30,676 nt of DNA. Source: JADKCL01 sp046050405 (GTDB lineage: Bacteria; Bacteroidota; Bacteroidia; J057; JADKCL01). Positions 8,604 to 16,451 of the stretch are shown here, piece by piece. The stretch covers positions 1 through 30,676 of the forward strand of contig JBJOPY010000092.1 of the NCBI GenBank assembly GCA_046050405.1, given 5' to 3'. The notes beneath the pieces were generated by a model. That model made no database searches. It was given only the letters and a program-made list of their open reading frames with translations, and had not been told where the DNA came from. The position numbers and the translations under genes were made by a program. Numbering within the stretch: the stretch's first letter is position 1; every line of letters begins with the position of its first letter.

Positions 8604-9092
8604 ATGGCAGGGTCGATTTCCATCCTATCTGACGCCACAAAGGCCGATCAATACAGAAGTTTGCTTCCACAAATCGAGTCCTTGATCGGTGGAGAACTTG
8701 ACTTGATTGCCAATTTGGCGAATGTAGCGGCAGTGTTGAAAGAGGTGTTTGGGTTTTTATGGGTCGGGTTTTACCTGATGAAGGAAGGGGAACTCGTCCT
8801 GGGGCCATTCCAAGGGCCGCCTGCCTGCACACGCATAGCGGTCGGGCGCGGTGTCTGCGGGGCAGCGGCCGAGCGGATGGAGGCTTTGGTCGTACCTGAT
8901 GTGGTGGCCTTTCCAGGCCATATCGCCTGTAACAGCTTGAGCAGGAGTGAGATTGTGGTTCCGATGATCTACGGCGATCATGTTGTCGGGGTCTTGGATG
9001 TGGATTCAGAAGAGCTTTCCCACTTCGATGCGGTCGATTCTGAATGGCTGGGGAGAGTGATTCAGCTGCTGTTGAGGCAGCATTGGCACTGA
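8604..9092 (+). CDS. msrC: free methionine-R-sulfoxide reductase (GAF domain, fRMsr)
   Basis: 162 residues from ATG 8604, forming one GAF domain. It reduces free L-methionine-(R)-sulfoxide, repairing oxidised methionine in the cytoplasm with thioredoxin. The family core is evident: FLWVGFYLMKEGELVLGPFQ, then ACTRIAVGRGVCG, VVPDVVAFPGHIAC and SEIVVPMIYGDHVVGVLDVD. The three cysteines Cys75, Cys85 and Cys109 have the same 10- and 24-residue spacing as Cys84/94/118 of E. coli MsrC, so the catalytic and resolving residues are intact. The frame runs upstream to 8529, but the extra 25 residues are not family-like and overlap the divergent promoter region of the M16 gene. It stands alone, divergent from the peptidase gene. 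Confidence 0.9.
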   Translation: MAGSISILSDATKADQYRSLLPQIESLIGGELDLIANLANVAAVLKEVFGFLWVGFYLMKEGELVLGPFQGPPACTRIAVGRGVCGAAAERMEALVVPDVVAFPGHIACNSLSRSEIVVPMIYGDHVVGVLDVDSEELSHFDAVDSEWLGRVIQLLLRQHWH

Positions 9093-9181
9093 TCGGCGGA
9101 TGGATTTTAAATTCTTAAAGATAAAGGGCGGGACATGGTGTCTCTGGAGGAAAGAACTATGGATAACCTGAACCCTTTTCG

Positions 9182-9530
9182 ATGTACAACAAAGCCTGCC
9201 TCAGGGTGTATTCTCAATTTACTGCATTGCTGTAGTTGAGCAATCGCTCCACAGCGCATGCGCTGAAGGAGCTCGTGGAAAATGCCAGGGATGCCAATCC
9301 GGAGTATGGCTGGGTCTGTCTGCGGGCACCCCTGCCCGTTGGCTCCGATCTTCGTGATTGACTACGGATTCAGCATGACCGAGAAGGGGGTGGTGGATGG
9401 CCAATTGAAGTTCGCAATTGATCGTCGTATGCCCAAGGGGGGGGAGCACATGCAGGAATTTCATCGACCAGTGTCAGAGGATGCAAGGGAATTGAACGGT
9501 GCCGGCCAATGCCAAAGCAAGCCGATGTAA
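9182..9530 (+). pseudogene. relic of a GHKL-type (MutL/Hsp90/histidine-kinase fold) ATPase gene
   Basis: One frame (from ATG 9182) reads through a TAG at 9233-9235 and then gives AHALKELVENARDANPEYGW, which has the E-x-x-x-N-x-x-D-A N-box of GHKL ATPases. About 20 codons further it hits TGA. The +1 frame at that point continues with IFVIDYGFSMTEKGVVDG, which resembles the DxGxGMT G1 box, at about the N-box-to-G1 distance seen in MutL. Frame B ends at 9530. The reading therefore needs one stop read-through and one frameshift, and the later ATP-lid motifs are missing. It is most likely a decayed gene fragment. Which GHKL family it came from cannot be told. Confidence 0.5.
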
Positions 9531-9553
9531 ACACAGATAGGACTATCGGCGAA

Positions 9554-12500
9554 TTATCGAATCAGTGTTACGGTTCCGGCACGCTTCATTTTTTCCCGAA
9601 GGTAGCCAGAGGCCTGGATCACATAGGTGTAAATGCCTTCTTGGCAGGCCTTTCCATGTAGGATCGCATCCCATTGGAAATCGGGATCCGATGATTCAAA
9701 GATCATCATTCCCCAACGGTCGAACAGCATCACGTGGAAGGTTTCTACGCCGATCCAGTTCACATGCCAATAATCGTTCAGCCCGTCTCCATTTGGAGTA
9801 AAGGCGTTTGGGATATAGATAGTGAAATCGGCACCAACGATGACCTTTTGTACCGCTGTATCCCGGCACCCATTCGTGGTGGTAGCGGTCAGTATCACCT
9901 CGTAGTGTCCAGTGTCCTGGTATTCATGGGTGGGGCTGAAGTCACCGCTGCCACTACCATCTCCGAAATCCCATGCCCAATGCGTCGAATGTTCGCTTTG
10001 GTTGAAAAATGAGGCCGAAAATGGGAGGATCCCTGAATCTGGATCCGCAAAGAAGTTTGCCACTGGGAGGACCGTATCCACCATCATGAAGATGCTGTCA
10101 GGTTTGCTGGGGCATCCATTAATGTATGCCCAGACCGTGTAAACTGTCGAGGCCTGAGGTCGAACGTTGATTCGTGGTGTAGTGGCACCTGTACTCCAGA
10201 GGTATGTCTCCCCGCCAGAGGCGAGCAGGGCGGTAGATTCACCCTTGCAGAGAATCTTTGGTCCCACCACCCGAATGACCGGGGTGGGCGTCACGGGGAC
10301 GTGCACGGTGTCTCTATCCCTGCAGCCATTGGCACCGAGGGCTGTTACGACCAGGTCCGTCGTTGCCGTGAGCGTCACGATTGGATTCTGGAGATGGGGA
10401 TCATTGAACGCAGTGGGAGGGATCCAGGAGTAGGTGACCCCTCCTGAAGAAAACACCTGCAGCGAGGAATCCTCACAGATCATTTTTCCTCCCCATGCAT
10501 TGGCTATGGGAGCCGGCAGCACTTGAATGGCAAGGGTATCTTGATCTTGGCAGCCAAACTGATCTGTTCCGGTCGCGACGTAGATGATGTCACGGATCGG
10601 AAATGCCATCGGCGAACCGGAAAGTGGATTGCTCAATGCAGTGGCTGGAGACCAAGAGTAGCTCTGTGCACCTGTAGCCTGTAATTGCACAGTGTCATTT
10701 TCGCACATGATGAAATCAGAACCGACATCGATGGAAGGCAAGGGATGCACCGACACGCGCAGACTGTCCGTATGTGTGCAGCCGGCCCCGTCGGAGACTG
10801 TCAAAAAGTAGGTCGTCGAAGCCGTGGGATGGGCGACTGGATCAGGGATGTTGGTGGCAGAGAGGCCGGTAGGGGGTTGCCAGAAATACGTTCCACCACC
10901 CGAACCATTTAGCTGAATTGAACTTCCGGTGCAAAGATCGACATTGGGGCCCGGCTGTGCACGCACCGTGCTTACACTGACAGTGACGGTATCTGTATCG
11001 GTGCAGCCGTTCGCGGCGGTGACAGTCAATACATAGTTGGTCGTTTGGTTCGGGAACGCAATCGGATTGGGAATCGACGGATTGGAGAGGGTCGCGCCAT
11101 TGCTCCAGCTATAGGATCCCCCTCCGGATGCGTCCAGTTGGATGCTGTTGCCGGGACAGATGAAGCCGCCTTCACCAGCATCGGCTATCGGGGATGGCAA
11201 AACAGTGACTGTCACCTGCCCGGTATCTGCACATCCACCTTGATTGGTGGTGATGACTGTGTAGGTCTGGGTGGTCGTCAGCGTCGCCACGGGGTTGGCT
11301 GAGGTGGTGCTGCTCAGACCCGTCGATGGACTCCATGCATAATTCTGGCCACCACTCGCCTGCAATGTGACTGACTGACCTTTGCAGACACTGGCGGATG
11401 GTGCAAGGGACAGTTGCGGCGTGGCATAGACACGGATGGTGCGGTAGCTGGTGTCCGATCCATTGCAACTGTTGGGGTCGGACAGGATCAGTGTGACCCT
11501 ATACAACCCTGGATTCTGGAAGGTATGGCTGGGGTTGGTGGCCGTGGAGGTATTGGAGGGTCCGGAACCGGGGTCACCGAAATTCCAGAGCCAAGAGGTG
11601 CCTCCAATACTGCGGTTTTGAAACTGAACGGAGTGGGGAGCACATCCGGCCATTGCAGGCAGTGGCTGAAACGCAGCTGTGATCCCTTCCAGGTCTAAGT
11701 CCATCTTGAAACAAGCGAGGTTGCATCCTCCGGATCCCGCATTGTTGGTGCTGGAGAACGCACCTGGGGTCGTCGGGAAATCGGAATTGTTAAAGCAGCC
11801 CGCGCAAACCGTCTGATACACCTCCGCGCGCTTGCTGAACCTGCTCGTTCCACCGTCCACATGCTCTTGGCTGACAGATCCACCCATGAAGGTCGCATAG
11901 TGCAGCGAGGAAGCATCGGTTTTCAAGACGATCAAATAAAAATCGCTCCCGTCAGTGGTCCTTTGGTAGGCATTGGAGGTTGTGGGCAGACCCTTGGTGG
12001 ATCCCGTGCCGCTGAAGTTGCTACTGCCGCCCCATCCAGAAACATAAACGTACTCGCAGACATCCACCAGGAATGCAGTGGGAGAGATGTTGACCGATCC
12101 ACCCGCGCCGAAGGCCGTGGAATAGACCAATCTGGCCAGATCAGGGCTCAACTTCTGGATGAATTGCCCGGTGGTGCCCATGCTCCATACGCCTGGAGTG
12201 ATCGGCATGCTTCCCCGTGTCTGCCCGACCACATATACGTCCCCATCGGCATCCACTTCCAGAAAATAGGTTTGGTCGTAGGCTCCTGTTCCAATGAAAG
12301 TGCTGGCGATCATACCTGTTCCAGTACTGTTCAAGTGGGTGATGAAACCGTCGATCCCCCCGCGATAGCTGGCCGATAGTGTGCCCACTGTCGTTGGGAA
12401 ATTGCTGCTTGCTGTTCCGCCGCAGACATAGACCCCATAGGCAGGATCGATCTTGATCGAGTAGGCCGCGTCATCGCCGCTTCCTCCCAGATGAGTGCTC

Positions 12501-13873
12501 CAAGTGAGGGAGGACAGGGCAGGATTGAACTTGAAGACAACGCCATCTTGAGAGCCGGAGGACTGTGGGCGGAATGCGCCCTGCGTCGTCGGGAAATCCC
12601 TTGACTGCGTACACGAGGCGATATAGACGTTCCCATTGTCATCTGTGTTGATTTCGCCCCTGGCATCGTCCCCATAGTTGTACTTCAGGCTGCTTTGCGA
12701 GTCGTTGTTGTTGATGTTTAAGGCGTCAGATCCAGTCCCGCCGATCAGTGTGCTAGCCAGGAGCGAGGCTCCATTGGGACTGATCTTGCTCACATAAATA
12801 TCCGAAGGGCCGTCCAACGTTCTATCATAGGCAAATGAACTGGTGGGAAAGTTGCGTGACCGGGTCATCCCGTAGATGAGCAGGTTTCCGAAGAGGTCTG
12901 TGACCATGCTATGTGGCTGATCTTGGCCACTCCCGCCTAAATAAGTGGAGAAAAGTAGTCCACCTGTGGAGCTGAATTTCGTGATGGAAATGTCAAACTC
13001 ACCTGCAAAGGTTGTCTGGTAGGAACCATTGGTGACAGGATAGCCCCGGGAGAAAGCGATACCGCCAGCATAGAGGTTCCCGGAGGCATCATAGGTAGCC
13101 GAGAATCCGAAATTGTTTGCATAGGAACCCGAAAAAGTTGAGAAAATCATGGTCGGGTCGATGACCAGCTCATGTTCGTCACGGTAACCATCGGGGAAAT
13201 AAAAACTGATGATCTTGTCTTGAAGGCTGAAGGCACAGGCCAAGGGGGTCTCGTTTTGGAAAGCGATGGGGCGACGCTCGGTGATTTCATTCACGGAAGT
13301 GACCAGTTTGAGTTCCCCATTCTGGATTTCCAGCTTTTCCAACCCCTCATATACCATCCCGATCCGATCGGGATCGGCACCTGGTCGCACCACGAAGTCA
13401 TACTTGAGCCCACGGTCCTTGGCATAGATCACGAAGTCTATGCCGGGATAGAGGTTCCTGTACCGAACCTGCCGGAAGAGGGGTACGAGTGATGCCCATT
13501 TGGAGGAGTCATTCCCATGGAAGTAGTTGTGATACTCCGGCACCTTGGATTCTCCCAAGATCGCTTCTGTGGTCAGCGAGCCTGCAAACTTCACGGAAAA
13601 GGCATGGCAGCGCAAGGTGGAATCCACTGGCTTTCCGGGAGAGTGGTGGAACATCTGCTCATGCAGGTTGCCGACATCGCAGAAGGCGTATGTCAGGCGA
13701 TCTTTCTCCAGAAAAATCCTGCCGCCTGGGAGGTCTGCCGCATAGATCACCTGCGGTTCCCACTGGCCCTTGTTTGCAATGAAGCGTATCCCGGAGGAAT
13801 CGGCATGGTCATGATATGCCCGCGCGTTCCCAACCAAGGTGAGGGCTATGGTCAACCAGAGGAGTCTAAGCAT
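9554..13873 (-). CDS. giant secreted repeat protein with type B T9SS C-terminal sorting domain
   Basis: 1439 residues with an N-terminal signal peptide (MLRLLWLTIALTLVGNARA). Order of parts: an N-terminal β-rich region (about 25-235; FIANKGQWEPQVIYAADL) found ahead of SBBP repeats; then many SBBP-type β-propeller repeats (about 240-720; e.g. STYLGGSGQDQPHSM, STFIGTGAYDQTYFLEVDADGDVYVVG). A PKD domain follows (about 725-812; WLWNFGDPGSG). Next come six tandem Ig-like repeats of about 75-80 residues with a C...S/G-SGG-x-Y-W pattern (about 815-1265), a second PKD domain (about 1270-1345; WAWDFGDGSG), and the type IX gliding-associated domain (IPNAFTPNGDGLNDYW onward, ~90 residues). It is exported by the type IX system and probably surface-attached or released, with an adhesive or matrix role; the ligand is unknown. 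It stands alone with a promoter at 13920-13950. Confidence 0.9.
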   Translation of the reverse strand: MLRLLWLTIALTLVGNARAYHDHADSSGIRFIANKGQWEPQVIYAADLPGGRIFLEKDRLTYAFCDVGNLHEQMFHHSPGKPVDSTLRCHAFSVKFAGSLTTEAILGESKVPEYHNYFHGNDSSKWASLVPLFRQVRYRNLYPGIDFVIYAKDRGLKYDFVVRPGADPDRIGMVYEGLEKLEIQNGELKLVTSVNEITERRPIAFQNETPLACAFSLQDKIISFYFPDGYRDEHELVIDPTMIFSTFSGSYANNFGFSATYDASGNLYAGGIAFSRGYPVTNGSYQTTFAGEFDISITKFSSTGGLLFSTYLGGSGQDQPHSMVTDLFGNLLIYGMTRSRNFPTSSFAYDRTLDGPSDIYVSKISPNGASLLASTLIGGTGSDALNINNNDSQSSLKYNYGDDARGEINTDDNGNVYIASCTQSRDFPTTQGAFRPQSSGSQDGVVFKFNPALSSLTWSTHLGGSGDDAAYSIKIDPAYGVYVCGGTASSNFPTTVGTLSASYRGGIDGFITHLNSTGTGMIASTFIGTGAYDQTYFLEVDADGDVYVVGQTRGSMPITPGVWSMGTTGQFIQKLSPDLARLVYSTAFGAGGSVNISPTAFLVDVCEYVYVSGWGGSSNFSGTGSTKGLPTTSNAYQRTTDGSDFYLIVLKTDASSLHYATFMGGSVSQEHVDGGTSRFSKRAEVYQTVCAGCFNNSDFPTTPGAFSSTNNAGSGGCNLACFKMDLDLEGITAAFQPLPAMAGCAPHSVQFQNRSIGGTSWLWNFGDPGSGPSNTSTATNPSHTFQNPGLYRVTLILSDPNSCNGSDTSYRTIRVYATPQLSLAPSASVCKGQSVTLQASGGQNYAWSPSTGLSSTTSANPVATLTTTQTYTVITTNQGGCADTGQVTVTVLPSPIADAGEGGFICPGNSIQLDASGGGSYSWSNGATLSNPSIPNPIAFPNQTTNYVLTVTAANGCTDTDTVTVSVSTVRAQPGPNVDLCTGSSIQLNGSGGGTYFWQPPTGLSATNIPDPVAHPTASTTYFLTVSDGAGCTHTDSLRVSVHPLPSIDVGSDFIMCENDTVQLQATGAQSYSWSPATALSNPLSGSPMAFPIRDIIYVATGTDQFGCQDQDTLAIQVLPAPIANAWGGKMICEDSSLQVFSSGGVTYSWIPPTAFNDPHLQNPIVTLTATTDLVVTALGANGCRDRDTVHVPVTPTPVIRVVGPKILCKGESTALLASGGETYLWSTGATTPRINVRPQASTVYTVWAYINGCPSKPDSIFMMVDTVLPVANFFADPDSGILPFSASFFNQSEHSTHWAWDFGDGSGSGDFSPTHEYQDTGHYEVILTATTTNGCRDTAVQKVIVGADFTIYIPNAFTPNGDGLNDYWHVNWIGVETFHVMLFDRWGMMIFESSDPDFQWDAILHGKACQEGIYTYVIQASGYLREKMKRAGTVTLIR

Positions 13874-13919
13874 GATTCACTGCATATCTCTGCCCCTGTC
13901 CCCGGGGCTCGAAAGTTGC

Positions 13920-13950
13920 TAAATCTACATGGTTTGGCCATCGCTCACAA
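13920..13950 (-). promoter_or_regulatory. candidate promoter of the T9SS repeat-protein gene
   Basis: On the minus strand TTG (13948-13950), a 20-base spacer and TAGATTTA (13920-13927), one base off TAnnTTTG. The leader to the ATG at 13873 would be about 40 bases. Confidence 0.45.
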
Positions 13951-14026
13951 GGGGCGATCCAGCATTTGATCCAAATTGTGGAATTGCCCGTCATAATCAT
14001 AACAATCAAAGTAATGAAAAAACATC

Positions 14027-14034
14027 TATTTTTG
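14027..14034 (+). promoter_or_regulatory. possible -7 element of the GH3-family gene
   Basis: TATTTTTG matches TAnnTTTG exactly, 53 bases before ATG 14088. No TTG is found at the -33 spacing, so it is only tentative. Confidence 0.3.
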
Positions 14035-14087
14035 GGAGTGGTGGGCAGGAATGTCAGGCAATCCTGTCGATCGTAAACTAGCGAGTT

Positions 14088-15620
14088 ATGTTTCCCTTTA
14101 CAGATGTAATCAAGAAGCGACTGGCGATGGCTGAAGCGGTGCGCAAGCTTCGGAAAAATCAATTTCTAGGGCAGAAGCGCACATTCCACAAGTTGCTGCT
14201 GAAAGCCAAGGACACCGCATTCGGCAAATACTATGGTTATGAAGACATCTTGTCTTCCTCCGACCCGCTGGCACGCTTCCAAAAGACTGTCCCGATTTGC
14301 AACTATGAGTCCATTCATCCTTGGTGGCAAAGGGCAGAGGACGGCGAAGCAGACGTATGTTGGCCAGGGGTCGTACGCTATTTTGCCTTGAGCTCGGGAA
14401 CCTCGGGAGCTCCCTCCAAGAACGTTCCCGTGACAAAGGACTTGATTCGCGCCACTCAGCAGGCAAGTGTCCGTCAATTGTTGGTTCTGCGCAGGTTTAA
14501 AGTCAGCCCTTCGATTGTCAGCAAGAAGATCCTGACTTTGAGCGGAACCACCACCTTGCAGTATTTCGGCAATCACTACAAGGGTGATGCGAGCGGGATT
14601 CATTCCAAGCACATCCCGCGTGTCATGAAGACCATGCAGAGGCCTGGACGCCGCATCTCAGATGCTCCCAGCTGGGAGAGCCGTCTGCAGCTGATGGCGC
14701 AAAACGCACCCAAATGGGATATCGGGATCGTCGCGGGCGTGCCTGCATGGTTGGAAATCCTGATGGAGCGTATCGAAGCCCGCTACGGTGTCATGAGCAT
14801 CCATGACATTTGGCCGAACTTCCAAGCCTATATCCACGGAGGCGTGGCGATCGACCCTTACCGGAAGAAGCTTCATTCCCATTTTTCCAGGGATGTCGCT
14901 TTCGTGGAAACTTATCTTGCTTCCGAAGGATTCATCGCCTTGCAAAGCCATTTGGATGCCCCTGGAATGGAAATTTTGGCCGAGCATGGCATCTTCTACG
15001 AGTTCTTGCCATTCGAAGAGACGAATTTTGATGCAGATGGTCAGCTGCGGAATGTTCATGCACAAACCTATACGCTTGCCGAGGTGGAACTGGGAAAGTC
15101 TTATGCGCTGGTCATGAGTACCTGCGCAGGAGCCTGGCGTTATTTGATCGGCGATGTTGTGCGTTTCGTGAACGACGACCCGATGGAGCTGGTGATCGAG
15201 GGCCGTACCAAGCATTTTCTCAGTCTCGTCGGCGAACACCTGAGTGTGGACAATATGACCCACGCTGTCACAGCCACAGCGGATAGGTTGGGTGTGAGCG
15301 TTTCTGAGTTTGCAGTCACGGGTCTGCCCCATGGGGGGAGCTATGCCCATCAATGGTACATCGGTTGCGATGAGGACGTGGATACTGATGCGATCCAGAG
15401 GATTCTGGATGAAGAACTGGTCAGGGTCAACGATGACTATGGAATCGAGCGCAAATATGCCTTGGCCTACATGTTCGTGCGTGTTCTTCCCAATCAGGTG
15501 TTCATCGACTACCTGGCTCGCATCGGCAAGGCCGGCGGTCAGAGCAAGTTCCCAAGAGTGCTGAAGGGGCAGCAGCATGAGGGTTGGGTGGAGTATCTGC
15601 GTGGACGGGGTATGATCTAG
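14088..15620 (+). CDS. GH3-family acyl-adenylating (acyl-amino acid amido synthetase-like) enzyme
   Basis: 510 residues, cytoplasmic. The three ATP/AMP-binding motifs of the GH3/ANL superfamily are present: SSGTSGAPSKNVPVT (starting at residue 102), YLASEG (276-281) and YLIGDVVRF (352-360). The hinge EGRTKHFLSLVGEHLS follows. Plant GH3 enzymes adenylate an acyl acid (such as IAA or jasmonate) and join it to an amino acid; bacterial members keep the same motifs but their substrates are largely unknown. The length (500-600 is usual) and the order of motifs fit. It is a single-gene unit divergent from the large secreted protein; nothing adjacent suggests a substrate. The last motif here starts YLIG rather than the commoner YRIG/YRVG. 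Confidence 0.85.
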   Translation: MFPFTDVIKKRLAMAEAVRKLRKNQFLGQKRTFHKLLLKAKDTAFGKYYGYEDILSSSDPLARFQKTVPICNYESIHPWWQRAEDGEADVCWPGVVRYFALSSGTSGAPSKNVPVTKDLIRATQQASVRQLLVLRRFKVSPSIVSKKILTLSGTTTLQYFGNHYKGDASGIHSKHIPRVMKTMQRPGRRISDAPSWESRLQLMAQNAPKWDIGIVAGVPAWLEILMERIEARYGVMSIHDIWPNFQAYIHGGVAIDPYRKKLHSHFSRDVAFVETYLASEGFIALQSHLDAPGMEILAEHGIFYEFLPFEETNFDADGQLRNVHAQTYTLAEVELGKSYALVMSTCAGAWRYLIGDVVRFVNDDPMELVIEGRTKHFLSLVGEHLSVDNMTHAVTATADRLGVSVSEFAVTGLPHGGSYAHQWYIGCDEDVDTDAIQRILDEELVRVNDDYGIERKYALAYMFVRVLPNQVFIDYLARIGKAGGQSKFPRVLKGQQHEGWVEYLRGRGMI

Positions 15621-15678
15621 TCGGAGCCCTTGTCAATTCGCGGGCATCGTAGGGCGCATGCCATGGCGACAGGCAAAG

Positions 15679-15700
15679 GAGCCGGGATCAAGTCCGGCTC
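15679..15700. repeat. REP-like hairpin 1
   Basis: GAGCCGG (15679-15685) pairs perfectly with CCGGCTC (15694-15700) around the loop GATCAAGT. It lies after the GH3 gene without a T-run, so it may terminate weakly or be a REP-type repeat. Confidence 0.5.
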
Positions 15701-15762
15701 ATGCTGAAAGCAACTGCATCCGCACGGATGACCGTTGCATTGCTGCCTGCATTGCAAATCGC

Positions 15763-15789
15763 CGGATCCCAGATCAAGGGGATTTTCCG
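15763..15789. repeat. REP-like hairpin 2, imperfect
   Basis: TCCC and GGGA form the inner stem around AGATCAAG. CGGA and TCCG form an outer stem with a TTT bulge on the right arm. The loop shares GATCAAG with hairpin 1. Confidence 0.35.
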
Positions 15790-15803
15790 TCTATGCGTTC
15801 CCG

Positions 15804-15820
15804 CCCCGCCGCAGGCGGGG
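15804..15820. repeat. REP-like hairpin 3
   Basis: A perfect 7-base stem CCCCGCC (15804-15810) / GGCGGGG (15814-15820) with a GCA loop, flanked by GTTC... and ...ATGACA, the form of many bacterial REP palindromes. It sits between the convergent GH3 and lipoprotein genes. Confidence 0.5.
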
Positions 15821-15872
15821 ATGACACTCCAGCCTGGAATCAAGACTGCTCCCGGCCAGGGGAGCCATCTGC

Positions 15873-16424
15873 CTATTGGACGCTTAGGTGAAAACCAAGC
15901 TTCAAGTCGGTGGATCCGGGTATGCAAGTGCCGTTTTTGGTTCCGTCCGGCTGGTGACGCAATTCCACTGAGACCGTTCCTGTACCCACATCCAGTGCCC
16001 GCCAAACGGAAGTGATCCCCACTGGGAAGTTGCCGTCGCTGTCGGTGAGTTGAATCATGACATTCACCCCTGAAGCAGCATAGCAAAAAAGGTGTTCATC
16101 GCCCTCTGCACGCACTTCATCACTGATGTTGTGGATGTCGTTGGCATCGGACTCATCCAGCAGGGTGATGCGAACGTCGTAGACGCCCCCTGAGTCGAGA
16201 ACGATGCTATCGAAGCGTACCGGCCCATTCCCACCGTCGCCGTCGGGATCAGAATAGATCACCTCCTTGGCCAATGCTCCGGTTACGCTGTCCGTGAACG
16301 TCAGCACCACCTTTGTAATCAGTTCCTCCTCGTTGGGATCCACAGGTTTGTCCGGCTTGCAGCCCGTTAGACAAAACCAATTGACAACGAGGACAAGTGG
16401 AAACATCAAACTGTACTTTTTCAT
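15873..16424 (-). CDS. Bacteroidota lipoprotein accompanying a TonB receptor (type 1 periplasmic-binding-fold superfamily)
   Basis: 183 residues. The N-terminus MKKYSLMFPLVLVVNWFCLTGC is a lipoprotein signal with lipobox LTGC and Cys22 as the lipidated residue. The mature part begins with an acidic linker (KPDKPVDPNEEEL). It continues with a two-strand β-rich domain containing DPDGDGGNGPV, DEVRAEGDEHLFCYAASGVNVMI and a C-terminal RHQPDGTKNGTCIPGSTDL segment. This matches a family found in Bacteroidota next to TonB-dependent receptors; the match to that family is from recall, not a search. It lies 27 bases downstream of the receptor gene, so it is co-transcribed. It is probably a membrane-tethered partner that captures substrate. 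The exact ligand is unknown. Confidence 0.75.
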   Translation of the reverse strand: MKKYSLMFPLVLVVNWFCLTGCKPDKPVDPNEEELITKVVLTFTDSVTGALAKEVIYSDPDGDGGNGPVRFDSIVLDSGGVYDVRITLLDESDANDIHNISDEVRAEGDEHLFCYAASGVNVMIQLTDSDGNFPVGITSVWRALDVGTGTVSVELRHQPDGTKNGTCIPGSTDLKLGFHLSVQ

Positions 16425-16451
16425 GACGACATGTAGATTAGGTAAGCAATT

